In this document: in pieces, positions 7,359-14,393 of the stretch
Layout: each line of letters starts with the position of its first letter
Numbering within the stretch: position 1 is the first letter of the stretch
IMG/VR virus record: IMGVR_UViG_3300050015_000176
Coordinates: 1 to 23,353 of that record
Strand: one strand, 5' to 3'
Length of the DNA: 23,353 bases
From: a virus
The notes under the pieces: generated by a model
What the model was told of the DNA's origin: nothing
What the model saw: the letters and a program-made list of their open reading frames with translations, nothing else
Databases searched by the model: none
Made by a program: the position numbers and the translations under genes

Positions 7359-8855
7359 TTACTCCTCCTCCTGCTTCGTCGCCATGACGGTTACGCCTGA
7401 TTGTCCGGCGATTCCGTCGGCAATTTTCACTGCTGTCACAACAAAGCGGTAGTTGCTTTCCAAGGCCGCTTTAATAAAGATGTGCTGGTTTTTGTCGTCA
7501 AGTCTTTGGAATTCGTCCACTAGGATTATTCCTAACGGGCCGCTCGTTGCCTCTGCGATCTGAATAGCTGCAAGAATTTGTTCGCCCTGGCTGAGGTTTT
7601 GAAGAGGTTGAGGTTCGCCGTGCAGATTCGGGAGGGTAATGTTCCCGTTAGAGTCCACGTCCATACCCTTAATAGGCTTCTCGGCGTCTTTGAAGAGTTG
7701 GTGAGGTAGTGCGCGGAAGAAAGATACCTTCTCGTCGGCCTGCCTTGCGAGTTCTTCCACGAGGGCCTGCTTCGTCCGGGCCTGTTGGGCCTGATCGGCC
7801 AAGGTGACGAAGCCCTTCATCCGCTCTGCCTCCGCCGCGTCGGCTTTCATCTGCGTCGTGTCAATGGTGGGTTGCTTGTCGAGGTAGTCCTTCGCCTTTT
7901 CGACTTTTCCACCGACAGCCGCGATCCGGTCCTCCGTCCGGGAGTCCACTACGGCCGCCTCGGTCGCAATGTTCGCTTCAATGGCCTTTTGTTCGTCCTG
8001 AAGTTTCAGGATCTGCGCCATGAGTTTTTCGATTTTCGCCTCAATGTCCGCGGCCTGGATCTTGGAAACAGAAGCGTCTTCGGCTTTTTCTTTGTCCGCC
8101 TGCTGATGCAGGAGGGCCACCTCCGCATCCTGCCCGGCGATCACAGCCCCGGCCCGTTCCCTGTTGGCGTTCACTTGTTCCGCCATATGCAATTCCTCGT
8201 ATAAGTCCCGAAGCTGAAGGTTTCTCCAAGCCTCGGGTTCGTAGTTGTCGGGCAGTTGCGCCGTCAATGCTTCGCTCTGGTCGTTCAGCGCCTTAATGTC
8301 CGCGTTGGCCTGGTGCCTGCGGTTGTAGTAGAGTTCGGTCAGCGCCCGGCATACCTGAAGCGGGTTCTGTTTCAAGTTCACGGCGGGAAACTCTCCTCCG
8401 CACCATTCCTTGATCTTCTCCGCGGAGAGTTCAATTTTTATAAGCGACAGCAGGATCTCGATCTGTTCCTTGCTGTCGGCCTCCATAAAGTCAACCGGGT
8501 TCAGCGCGAAGGAATACTTCCCGATTCCGACAAGCTCCTTTAGAAGAGTCTCTGGCCCGCGCTGAATGTCCCCCTCGATCTTCAGTTTCGTGGTGTCCTT
8601 CCCGGTGCGCTTGAAGGTTTTGTCAGCGATGACTGACTTCCCGTCAACCGTCATTTCCGCATGGATCGAAGCCGTGTCGGCCCCGGTGCGGATGAAGTTG
8701 ACCCGCCGTTCTCCATTCGTGATGAGTTTTTCAAGAGCCTCAAGGAAGGAAGTCTTGCCTGTTCCATTCCCTCCCACGAGTATATTGATCTTGTCCAGGT
8801 CCAGTTCCCGGAGTTCGATCCCCAGGACGTTGCGAATTTCCACCCGGTTTAGCAT
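7359..8855 (-). CDS. SMC/SbcC/RecF-like coiled-coil ATPase
   Basis: A 498-residue ATPase with a split ABC-type head. Walker A is GGNGTGKTS (28-36) near the N terminus. A long coiled-coil region (about 180-395) is rich in Ala, Glu, Lys and Gln. The C-terminal lobe carries the signature NLSQGEQ (420-426) and Walker B IILVDE (443-448). These features place it with RecF/Rad50-like proteins that couple ATP use to DNA end handling. It is much shorter than SbcC, so the coiled coil is small. The gene lies between the YqaJ nuclease and the annealing protein, suggesting a three-part recombination machine. The ATG has AAGGAGG at good spacing. Confidence 0.88.
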   Translation of the reverse strand: MLNRVEIRNVLGIELRELDLDKINILVGGNGTGKTSFLEALEKLITNGERRVNFIRTGADTASIHAEMTVDGKSVIADKTFKRTGKDTTKLKIEGDIQRGPETLLKELVGIGKYSFALNPVDFMEADSKEQIEILLSLIKIELSAEKIKEWCGGEFPAVNLKQNPLQVCRALTELYYNRRHQANADIKALNDQSEALTAQLPDNYEPEAWRNLQLRDLYEELHMAEQVNANRERAGAVIAGQDAEVALLHQQADKEKAEDASVSKIQAADIEAKIEKLMAQILKLQDEQKAIEANIATEAAVVDSRTEDRIAAVGGKVEKAKDYLDKQPTIDTTQMKADAAEAERMKGFVTLADQAQQARTKQALVEELARQADEKVSFFRALPHQLFKDAEKPIKGMDVDSNGNITLPNLHGEPQPLQNLSQGEQILAAIQIAEATSGPLGIILVDEFQRLDDKNQHIFIKAALESNYRFVVTAVKIADGIAGQSGVTVMATKQEEE

Positions 8856-8867
8856 GTTTGTTCCTCC

Positions 8868-9887
8868 TTACTTGTTTTCCGCCACTCGGAAGACCCGAAT
8901 GGCAATTTCCTTCTGAAATTCCTTAACAATTTCTGGCCTCTCCTTTTTAAGTCTGTCGGCGTCCAGGCGTTTTTGTATCTGGGCCTTCCAGGAGATCCGC
9001 TCTGTGCCGACGAAGGCGGCCTCTGCGTCGCCCATAAGGGCTTTGAGTTTGTTGCATGCGGATTCTTTTTCCGTCTCCTGTGCCTTCTCTTCCTCTCTAG
9101 CCACTAGGAACGCCTTCAGGAGTTCGGCGGCCTCGTCGGGCAGGGTAATTACCTCAGCCCGGACTTTGGATGCAGGATAAAGACTATCTAGGGCGGCCCG
9201 ATCCATTGCGCCGACCGCCGGTGGGACTCTGGCCATGATGTGATCCTGCCAAAAGTTCTCTTCCAGCTCGATCAGCCGGGTACAAACTTCCTCGTCGTAG
9301 TCCACCCGGAAGACTTTGAATTCCCGTCCGCCGATAAGCAAAGGAACGAGGAACACGCGAAGGCCGGTTACTGCCATGTAGTGATACACCTGTGTGAGGT
9401 AATAGTCGGGCACTCCATTATCCCACTGCCCTGCCGAACGCTCGCCGCAAGTCTTCGCCTCGATTCCGGCCTCCGGAAAGCCGTCGCCGGAGCAAAGGAT
9501 CCCGTCCAGCGTCGCCAGCATGATCGGGTGATCGTTGGACTGGTAGATACTGGTGCCCGGCACGATCCTGGTGCCCGGCGACAGGCCGTCAGTGTTGACT
9601 CCAAACTCTGCCAGCTTCGACAAGTTCCGCTGAAGCCGCGCCAGGACAACGGGTTCCAGATCTCGCCCGGCCTCCATCGCCTCGTTGTCAGGATGTTCAA
9701 CGCCCTGGCCGGTTTTGTCCAAGTACACCTCCAGCGGCGAACGCCACGGGTTCAGCTCGGCAATTGCCGCAACGTCAGAGCCTCCGATGCCTTTACATCG
9801 CATAGAGAGCCACTTCTCTCTGTCGCTGGTGTCGCCGATAATTTCACAGTGATCAAGTATGTTCACGTTTTGGATTTCGATCTTCAT
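8868..9887 (-). CDS. YqaJ-family viral recombinase exonuclease
   Basis: A 339-residue nuclease of the lambda-exonuclease/YqaJ family, which degrades one strand of double-stranded DNA ends to make substrate for the annealing protein. Landmarks: KGIGGSDVAAIAELNPW (32-48), MEAGRDLEPVV (71-81), the catalytic LDG (Asp128) and EAK (Glu143, Lys145), and YYLTQVYHYMAVTG (162-175). The C-terminal 100 residues are charged and helical. The start at 9887 has GAGGTG and overlaps the stop of an 18-codon ORF as ATGA, so translation is probably coupled. The annealing protein and ATPase genes follow directly. Confidence 0.93.
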   Translation of the reverse strand: MKIEIQNVNILDHCEIIGDTSDREKWLSMRCKGIGGSDVAAIAELNPWRSPLEVYLDKTGQGVEHPDNEAMEAGRDLEPVVLARLQRNLSKLAEFGVNTDGLSPGTRIVPGTSIYQSNDHPIMLATLDGILCSGDGFPEAGIEAKTCGERSAGQWDNGVPDYYLTQVYHYMAVTGLRVFLVPLLIGGREFKVFRVDYDEEVCTRLIELEENFWQDHIMARVPPAVGAMDRAALDSLYPASKVRAEVITLPDEAAELLKAFLVAREEEKAQETEKESACNKLKALMGDAEAAFVGTERISWKAQIQKRLDADRLKKERPEIVKEFQKEIAIRVFRVAENK

Positions 9888-9940
9888 TTTCGCACCTCAT
9901 TGACTTTCTTTTTTGGAGGAGTATAATAGCAGTGGATCAT
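9884..9940 (-). CDS. 18-codon micro-ORF translationally coupled to the exonuclease
   Basis: ATG at 9940 with the near-perfect site AAAGGAGGAG opens an 18-codon frame, MIHCYYTPPKKKVNEVRK, whose TGA overlaps the exonuclease ATG (ATGA). The ribosome site here is stronger than that of the exonuclease itself, so ribosomes probably enter here and reinitiate. It is a leader peptide candidate rather than a protein with its own job. Confidence 0.5.
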   Translation of the reverse strand: MIHCYYTPPKKKVNEVRK

Positions 9941-9955
9941 GTGCTCCTCCTTTGT

Positions 9956-9973
9956 GGCCCCTTCCAAGGGGCC
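9956..9973. terminator. GC-rich hairpin between the exonuclease and membrane protein genes
   Basis: GGCCCCTTCCAAGGGGCC is a perfect 18-bp palindrome that folds as a 7-bp stem with a 4-base loop. The plus strand continues with a pyrimidine tract (TTCTCTTT), whereas the minus (sense) transcript has no U run. It may stop antisense transcription or act as a processing or attenuation hairpin. Confidence 0.45.
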
Positions 9974-10003
9974 TTCTCTTTACCTGCCCCAAAGAAAAAT
10001 ATC

Positions 10004-10189
10004 TCACATTCTGCACATAAGCCAGAAGGCCAGCCCCCAAGCGGCTACGACTATTACTTCATTCCAAAGAATTACCAGCCGTGATTCCTGGGCTTCTTTG
10101 GTTTCGTAGTGCTTCTCCCGAATACAGTGTCTAGGTGCGTAGGGCGTCGTCACCTGTGCCCACTGGATCCTGTTCGTTCGATTCTCCAT
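10004..10189 (-). CDS. Small single-span membrane protein, paralogue of 1202-1414
   Basis: A 61-residue protein: a charged N-terminal half, then a hydrophobic segment (about 39-60) containing WGLAFWLM. It shares REK, ILWN and WGLAFWLM at the same spacing with the 70-residue protein at 1202-1414, and an exact 20-base DNA match (10020-10039). AAAGGA precedes the ATG at 10189, and the gene follows the XRE regulator with one base between the stop and this ATG. Function is unknown. Confidence 0.75.
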   Translation of the reverse strand: MENRTNRIQWAQVTTPYAPRHCIREKHYETKEAQESRLVILWNEVIVVAAWGLAFWLMCRM

Positions 10190-10190
10190 T

Positions 10191-10397
10191 TCAACTTTCC
10201 TTTCTTTTCATTCTTTCTAGGCCGATATTCACTACTGTCGTTGTTGCCCGGTGGCAGTTCGGGACTTTCTCCCCGGCCTTTTCCAGCCGCATGAGTAGAA
10301 ATATGGAGATACCTAGAATGTCGGACATCTCCTCCAACGTCTTTCCCGTCCGCATTCGCACTGCTCGAAGTTCGTTCCCGGTAGGCATTTTTTTCAT
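10191..10397 (-). CDS. Small XRE/Cro-like helix-turn-helix regulator
   Basis: A 68-residue protein with a Cro/C1-type helix-turn-helix: NELRAVRMRTGKTLEEMSDI, then LGISIFLLMRLEKAGEKVP (about residues 8-46). The fold would bind a palindromic operator as a dimer. The ATG at 10397 has GGAGGTG at seven bases. Directly upstream is a near-consensus promoter overlapped by a 15-bp inverted repeat, so the protein plausibly represses its own transcription. It is short for a C1 repressor and closer in size to Cro. Confidence 0.8.
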   Translation of the reverse strand: MKKMPTGNELRAVRMRTGKTLEEMSDILGISIFLLMRLEKAGEKVPNCHRATTTVVNIGLERMKRKES

Positions 10398-10417
10398 TAT
10401 TGTTCACCTCCGGAAAC

Positions 10418-10447
10418 ATTATAACATAGCATGACAATAAATGTCAA
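10418..10447 (-). promoter_or_regulatory. Promoter of the XRE gene with embedded operator
   Basis: Minus strand: perfect TTGACA (10447-10442), 18-base spacer, perfect TATAAT (10423-10418). The inverted repeat TGACAATAAATGTCA (10432-10446, 5-bp arms) overlaps the -35 box and spacer, the usual position for a repressor site. Transcription would start near 10411 and pass through the XRE gene, the small membrane protein and the recombination genes. Confidence 0.8.
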
Positions 10448-10470
10448 TACATTCGGGAGAAATTTCAAAG

Positions 10471-10629
10471 TTATTTCGCCCTCCAGTTTGCCAGCCGAAG
10501 TTCGATTCCTTCCCTGATCAGTTCAGTCACACAGCTTTTTCCTTGCGCCGACGCTCGCTTTAATGCGTTTAAATGCTTCTTCGTTAGCCATAGTTGGAAC
10601 CTTTTTGCGTAGTATTTAGGCATTGCCAT
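10471..10629 (-). CDS. 52-residue ribbon-helix-helix DNA-binding protein
   Basis: ATG at 10629 (second Met at 10623) opens 52 codons ending at TAA 10471-10473. The sequence KRFQLWLTKKHLNALKRASA, then a short turn and VTELIREGIELRLANW, fits the ribbon-helix-helix pattern: a short beta strand (RFQLWL) followed by two helices. AGGAG lies 10 bases upstream, and the start overlaps the end of the LPD29 gene by 14 bases. Its stop lies about 25 bases upstream of the XRE promoter. Likely a small regulator; its target is unknown. Confidence 0.65.
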   Translation of the reverse strand: MAMPKYYAKRFQLWLTKKHLNALKRASAQGKSCVTELIREGIELRLANWRAK

Positions 10630-11482
10630 AGTTACTTATCTCCTTTCCTGCGATCTCTGCCGAAGTCTGTCGCGCTGCCCGATAGATCGTTTGTGACTGA
10701 TCTTGAGTTAGTCCCAGGATCTCCCCATAGGATCCGATGTTTTCCTCCTCCAGCTCGAAGCCCATTTCAGACGCAACCCTTTTTACCAGATCCCAGCTTG
10801 TATACCGGGATCTGGTAACATACTTTGCTCCGCCGAACACTTCCGTCCAGGCTGCACCGGAATAAGAATAAAGGTCGTCACAAGGATTGAAACTCCCCTC
10901 CTGATATTTTCCAATTTTTTTTGAAACCTGCTCCTCCGTGGGGCCATCTGTCCAGGAAACCCGGATTGCATTCCCTCCCGAAAAGCTCTCTGATTTTACT
11001 GAAAACTTCACGCCAGGGAAAGAAAGGGCTAATTCTTTTTTGATGTTCCCGGCCCCGACAGTACGTCCCTTGTAGCTCCCTGCCGGGAGAACCTCAAGGA
11101 AAGGAAACCGGGAAGGAAGAGAGGTAATTTCGGCGGCTTTCTCCTCCGCCATGCGGGCTTTTCCCTCCACCTCTGACTTTTGATGGGCTCCCGCCGCCGC
11201 CACCGTCGCTGCGATCTCCTCCGGTGTCGCGATCTCCCCTGGATAGATCCCCCAACCCAACCCACGGAGGATGCACTCCGGCAGGTGTCTGGTTATATGG
11301 GTATTGAAGGCTATGTCATATTCAGCCTCGCCTCCCATGGAACACACTCCCCCGGCTAGGTGCCGGACAGATCCGGGATTCTCTCGCCCGTGTACCGCGA
11401 TCACAATCCCGAAGTCGCGCCAGGAAACCCGCTGTCCGATGATGATCTCGCCTTGATATTGATCTCCTCTGATTCGTTCCAT
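10616..11482 (-). CDS. LPD29-domain protein of unknown function
   Basis: A 288-residue protein. The central part (about 145-230), KKELALSFPGVKFSVKSESF through IRVSWTDGPTEEQV and FNPCDDLYSY, matches the LPD29 domain (large polyvalent protein associated domain 29), found in phage and plasmid proteins. The N-terminal 80 residues begin MERIRGDQYQGEIIIGQRVSW and are beta-rich; about 86-120 is Ala/Glu-rich and helical. I choose ATG 11482 because AAAGGAGGAG precedes it; the 41-residue extension to 11605 lacks one and overlaps the clamp gene. Such domains may act in conflict with the host, but the activity is not known. Confidence 0.75.
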   Translation of the reverse strand: MERIRGDQYQGEIIIGQRVSWRDFGIVIAVHGRENPGSVRHLAGGVCSMGGEAEYDIAFNTHITRHLPECILRGLGWGIYPGEIATPEEIAATVAAAGAHQKSEVEGKARMAEEKAAEITSLPSRFPFLEVLPAGSYKGRTVGAGNIKKELALSFPGVKFSVKSESFSGGNAIRVSWTDGPTEEQVSKKIGKYQEGSFNPCDDLYSYSGAAWTEVFGGAKYVTRSRYTSWDLVKRVASEMGFELEEENIGSYGEILGLTQDQSQTIYRAARQTSAEIAGKEISNYGNA

Positions 11483-11495
11483 TTTTGCTCCTCCT

Positions 11496-12263
11496 TTATT
11501 TTCTTTCAGCAGCGACGGGCATAATAAGCTGAAGAAGATCCCCTTCTTCCGGGTTTTCTCCAATAATCTCCCCGAAGTTTGGGAAACACGTGCTGGGCCC
11601 CGCATCCATAAAAGAATACTCCGCGCCGGAAGCGCAGAAGAAGGTTATATAATTCCCATCTCCGGTGACAGAGAATCCAGTTATAGGATCCTTAACCTTA
11701 ACCAACTTTTGCGCGAAGATGCCTGAGATACGAAAAGAAACTTCTGGAGTCAAAGTATCCTCCCGCGTCAGAACAGATAGCCGCCTCCCGTCTGTTGCCG
11801 AAAGAGTCAGCACGTGATTAACGATTCTGAATTGAATCTTCCGAAGTGCCGGTGAATTCTCATTCTTTTCTTTGAAATAGGACACAATCCGAGAGAAGGC
11901 AGAAAGAAGATCCTTTGTGGACAGGATCTCTGTCCCCTTGGAAGGGAAAAACGGGAAGTCTAAGGGATCGAACGACTCCAGCCGAAGTCGGGAATCCGCC
12001 AGGCAGGCAAAAACGTCGTCGCTTCCCTCCTCCCGCTCGAAATAAACCTCGCCCTTTGACGTGCCCAGGAACGCGATCAACGGCTTCGGTAAGACCACGA
12101 AAGGGAAAGGAACAGGACAGGGGATAACTGCATACTCTTTAAGGTTCATCGTTGTTCTGGCCGTCTCCCCGTCGAAATAGACTGCCGAAAGGATCGGTAG
12201 GGGAGAAACCTCGATAAACCTTCCCGCCTGCTGTAATACCTTCTTTAGTTCTGGTGCTTGCAT
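11496..12263 (-). CDS. DnaN-like sliding clamp lacking the third domain
   Basis: A 255-residue protein resembling the DNA polymerase III beta clamp, which encircles DNA and holds polymerase. Clamp landmarks are PLPILSAVYFDG (21-32), DPLDFPFFPS (99-108, compare the family's 'FP-LP'), SATDGRRLSVL (155-165, compare ATDGHRLA) and CFPNFGEIIG (226-235, compare the FPDYRRVLP linker after domain 2). In E. coli DnaN that linker leads to domain 3; here the protein ends within 20 residues. It would therefore be a two-domain clamp of PCNA-like size. ATG 12263 has AAAGGAAG; the 46-residue extension to 12401 has no support. A regulator of the host clamp is an alternative role. Confidence 0.7.
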   Translation of the reverse strand: MQAPELKKVLQQAGRFIEVSPLPILSAVYFDGETARTTMNLKEYAVIPCPVPFPFVVLPKPLIAFLGTSKGEVYFEREEGSDDVFACLADSRLRLESFDPLDFPFFPSKGTEILSTKDLLSAFSRIVSYFKEKNENSPALRKIQFRIVNHVLTLSATDGRRLSVLTREDTLTPEVSFRISGIFAQKLVKVKDPITGFSVTGDGNYITFFCASGAEYSFMDAGPSTCFPNFGEIIGENPEEGDLLQLIMPVAAERK

Positions 12264-12282
12264 GTTCACACTTCCTTTATTT

Positions 12283-12309
12283 GCGCCCCTTCGGGCGCTT
12301 TTAGTTTTT
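12283..12309 (+). terminator. Hairpin with plus-strand T tract, upstream of the clamp gene
   Basis: GCGCCC-CTTC-GGGCGC (12283-12298) is a perfect 6-bp stem, followed on the plus strand by TTTTAGTTTTT. In that direction it looks like an intrinsic terminator. On the minus strand it forms a leader hairpin shortly before the clamp ribosome binding site and has no U run. Confidence 0.5.
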
Positions 12310-12384
12310 GTGCCCGTTCCCTGCCGGGAGAAATGGGGGAAACCCGCCCTTTTTCTTTGTGCCGACGTTGGTTTCTCGCGTGTG

Positions 12385-12465
12385 TTACATATCGTATACA
12401 TGTAGGGCGATAGCCACAGCTAGCAGGATGCCGACTGTCCACCAGGTAAACGGCGTCATAAACAT
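12385..12465 (-). CDS. 26-residue single-span membrane peptide
   Basis: ATG at 12465 follows AAAAGGAGGTGTAAC, one of the best ribosome sites in the window. The 26 codons (starting MFMTPFTWWTVGILLAVAIA) are almost wholly hydrophobic and would span the membrane once, ending HVYDM. The strong site and clear hydrophobic design make this likely to be a real micro-protein. Function unknown; it is the third small membrane protein in the leftward arm. Confidence 0.6.
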   Translation of the reverse strand: MFMTPFTWWTVGILLAVAIALHVYDM

Positions 12466-12516
12466 GTTACACCTCCTTTTTGCATCGGTTAAAGTGTTCA
12501 ACCCGGTGTTTTCGAG

Positions 12517-12644
12517 CTTCGGTCGAAGCCGAAGTTCAATGTTTATGCCGACTTCCGCGCGGGGTTTTTTCTGCTAAATTTTTGGCGGTTAATTAAGATC
12601 CTTCCTCTTATATATAGGGCCTCACGAGGGGCCTTGCGGCCCCT
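12517..12644. other. Gene-poor stretch with two hairpins
   Basis: Between the 26-residue gene and about 12.65 kb no convincing start was found. Two inverted repeats are present: CTTCGG/CCGAAG (12517-12534, 6-base loop) and AGGGGCC-TTGC-GGCCCCT (12627-12644, 7-bp stem, 4-base loop) followed on the plus strand by TTT. On the minus strand neither has a U run. They may be leader or processing hairpins in the leftward transcript. Confidence 0.45.
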
Positions 12645-12657
12645 TTCGGCCTTGCTT

Positions 12658-12819
12658 CTAATCTCTCGTTCCAGCCGCAGAGAAAATAATCCAGGCGGCT
12701 CGCCGATTGGCCCAGAGCCATTCCACGGGAGGGTTCGCCTCGAAGGCGATCACCTCCCCCTTCGGGCGCTTGCCCCGCTGCCCCGGGCGATGGCAACACG
12801 GGGGAATGTCTCCGACACA
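12658..12819 (-). other. Coding-looking frame without a recognisable start
   Basis: One minus-strand frame reads CVGDIPPCCHRPGQRG, then KRPKGEVIAFEANPPVEWLW and ANRRAAWIIFSAAGTRD before a TAG. Amino-acid make-up and GC-rich third positions look like a real protein, but the frame has no ATG and no well-placed GTG or TTG. An ATG at 12820 belongs to a neighbouring frame with poor, low-complexity product. A small zinc-binding protein with an ATT start, a decayed gene or a sequence error are all possible. Confidence 0.3.
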
Positions 12820-12905
12820 TTCTTCCCGTTCAGGATTTCTAGCCCTCTTTTCCCTTCCTCCCCTTTCTTCTGCGGGGCCAGCCGAAGCCAGCCCCGCCCC
12901 GCGTG

Positions 12906-13349
12906 CTACAGTTTTGCGTTCTCCAGGATCTCCGAGGCCTTCTCGGCCTCGCCCTTCCGGGCCTCTAGCCAAGCCGAGATCTCGTCCAGGAGACCGCCCG
13001 CGATGTCGGCGGAGAATTGCAGGACACCTGCCCGTGTTGCCTTCGGAATCGTGATTCGGTCATTGTGGGTTCCGGTGCCATCTACCCAGTTCCCCGAAGT
13101 GATCCAGTCGAAGCCGCCTTGGACGAGATACCGATTCCCGAAAATGACTTCGACGGAATATCCGCGAGGGAGAGTCGCGCTTCTCTCTTCAGACACGTCT
13201 AGCCCCTGCACCGCCACCGTCGGGACTATTTCCTCAATCAATGACGCCACCTCCCGCGCCGCCTCAAAGAGTTTCTCCGTGGCTCGGCTGTTCTCACTTC
13301 CTGCCCGCTCCAGTCGCTTCAGGCTGTTGATGATGCTGTTATTTTTCAT
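12906..13349 (-). CDS. Unknown early protein, 147 residues
   Basis: A 147-residue protein with helical, charged ends (N-terminal about 1-42, C-terminal about 115-147) and a beta-rich centre (TLPRGYSVEVIFGNRYLVQG near residues 59-78). Its ATG at 13349 overlaps the upstream stop as ATGA, and AAAGGGG lies before it. I do not recognise a family. It belongs to the first leftward operon, with two other proteins that look like early phage products. Confidence 0.65.
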   Translation of the reverse strand: MKNNSIINSLKRLERAGSENSRATEKLFEAAREVASLIEEIVPTVAVQGLDVSEERSATLPRGYSVEVIFGNRYLVQGGFDWITSGNWVDGTGTHNDRITIPKATRAGVLQFSADIAGGLLDEISAWLEARKGEAEKASEILENAKL

Positions 13350-13912
13350 GATAGTTCCCCTTTCTGCGCTTTAAGGCCGCCACCTCTACGGGGATTCCGG
13401 CCAGGCGTTTCGCCTGCCTTGCCGCTCGGCGCGTCTGGCAAAGAAATATGCAAAAGTTGCCAGGCCCCCACGGCCCGGCGGACTGCCTCGGCGAGGCTGA
13501 TTCGCAGCTTGTGCGCCCGCTCCCGGAGGGCATCATCCATGCTGGCCGGGAGGCTAATGATTATGCGGCGTTCGGTGACGGATTCCGGGTCGGGGAGGAG
13601 CTGGTCTCCTTTCTCTCCGGAAAACTCATCCGGCATGGCCTCCACCGCGATTAAGCCATCTTTCTGATCCACGGCTTGGAGTCCGCTTCCACAGGTGCAA
13701 TCCGACATCCCGCAGAAGGCGCGGTTTGCCTTGTTGTAGTCCCGCTCGGAGAGCCAGGTCAGCGTCACCCGAAGACCGCTCTGGGATTCGTAGCTCTCGA
13801 TATGGTCGTAGGGCACCGAAATTTCCGCATTATGGAAACCCCCTGAAAAAGTGACCTTTTCTTTCCCTTCCGGGAAAATTTCCACCATTGTTCCTTCCTG
13901 TGTTCTTTGCAT
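13346..13912 (-). CDS. Two-part protein with C-terminal ribbon-helix-helix segment
   Basis: A 188-residue protein. The N-terminal part (about 1-100) is beta-rich and contains a Cys cluster FCGMSDCTCGSG (about 66-77). The C-terminal part has TERRIIISLPASMDDALRER, then HKLRISLAEAVRRAVGAW (about 113-152): a beta strand and two helices as in ribbon-helix-helix DNA-binding proteins. The tail is basic. Two starts are possible: ATG 13912 with AAGGAGG only 4-5 bases upstream, or Met9 (13888) with AGGAAGG at normal spacing. Possible transcription factor; target unknown. Confidence 0.65.
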   Translation of the reverse strand: MQRTQEGTMVEIFPEGKEKVTFSGGFHNAEISVPYDHIESYESQSGLRVTLTWLSERDYNKANRAFCGMSDCTCGSGLQAVDQKDGLIAVEAMPDEFSGEKGDQLLPDPESVTERRIIISLPASMDDALRERAHKLRISLAEAVRRAVGAWQLLHISLPDAPSGKAGETPGRNPRRGGGLKAQKGELS

Positions 13913-13946
13913 GATTCCTCCTTCTGCGCTTACGCCCCGCCGGGCT

Positions 13947-14393
13947 TTATACTTTCGCGGCGACCGCTACCAGCCGCCGGAAACTCTCCTCGCGCTGCTC
14001 GATCCAGGCATGGGCGCTCTTTTCGCTCATGATTAGGTCGCAGGCCGCTCTGACTTTTTCCTCTTTGCCCTGGAGCTCCGAAGTCCACTCCCGCCCTTGG
14101 GCGATATGGGCGCGCTTACCGCACTCCATCTTGCTCAAGAGTTCGGCCTGTTCTTCCGCCCTCTTCGCCTGGATCTGAGCGGCCCAGGCGATTTGCTTTT
14201 CGGATCCGGTGAGCCCGGCATCCGCCCCGGCCTTCGCGGCCTCCTGGCGCTCCTTATCCTTCTTTGCCTGCCAGCAATCTGGACAAAGGGTGGTTGCCAG
14301 CCACTCAAGTTTATTCTCCCGCTCTTTGCCGGGGCCGTAGAGTTGCACCTCTCCGCTATGTCCGCAATCGTAATCCACTCCGTATTTCGCCAT
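13947..14393 (-). CDS. Zinc-ribbon early phage protein (GSEKQIAWA family)
   Basis: A 148-residue protein, first gene of the leftward arm. The start MAKYGVDYDCGHSGEVQLYG and CPDCW supply C10, H12, C37 and C40 as likely zinc ligands. A helical linker with LTGSEKQIAWAAQIQAKR (about 61-78) follows; this combination is familiar from uncharacterised proteins in many Bacillota phages. The rest is charged and helical. The ATG has AGAGG close upstream and a TATAAT box (14423-14418) lies 25 bases before it. Function unknown; zinc binding is inferred from the cysteines. Confidence 0.7.
   Translation of the reverse strand: MAKYGVDYDCGHSGEVQLYGPGKERENKLEWLATTLCPDCWQAKKDKERQEAAKAGADAGLTGSEKQIAWAAQIQAKRAEEQAELLSKMECGKRAHIAQGREWTSELQGKEEKVRAACDLIMSEKSAHAWIEQREESFRRLVAVAAKV

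Noticed and set aside
9240-9926. Plus-strand 228-codon open frame
   Set aside because: It is antisense to the YqaJ gene, whose motifs are unmistakable, and it has no start signal.
11248-11266. CCCAACCCAACCCA run in the LPD29 gene, like the pentamer array at 5540
   Set aside because: Only about three units and no neighbouring iterons; probably coincidence from Gly/Trp/Leu codons.
12608-12820. 70-codon minus-strand frame starting at ATG 12820
   Set aside because: The product is low-complexity Gly/Pro/Arg-rich and a neighbouring frame looks more coding.
12634-13374. Plus-strand 246-codon open frame
   Set aside because: It lies opposite the 147-residue minus-strand gene and the hairpin region, is very rich in Ser, Pro and Arg, has no ribosome site, and runs against the operon.
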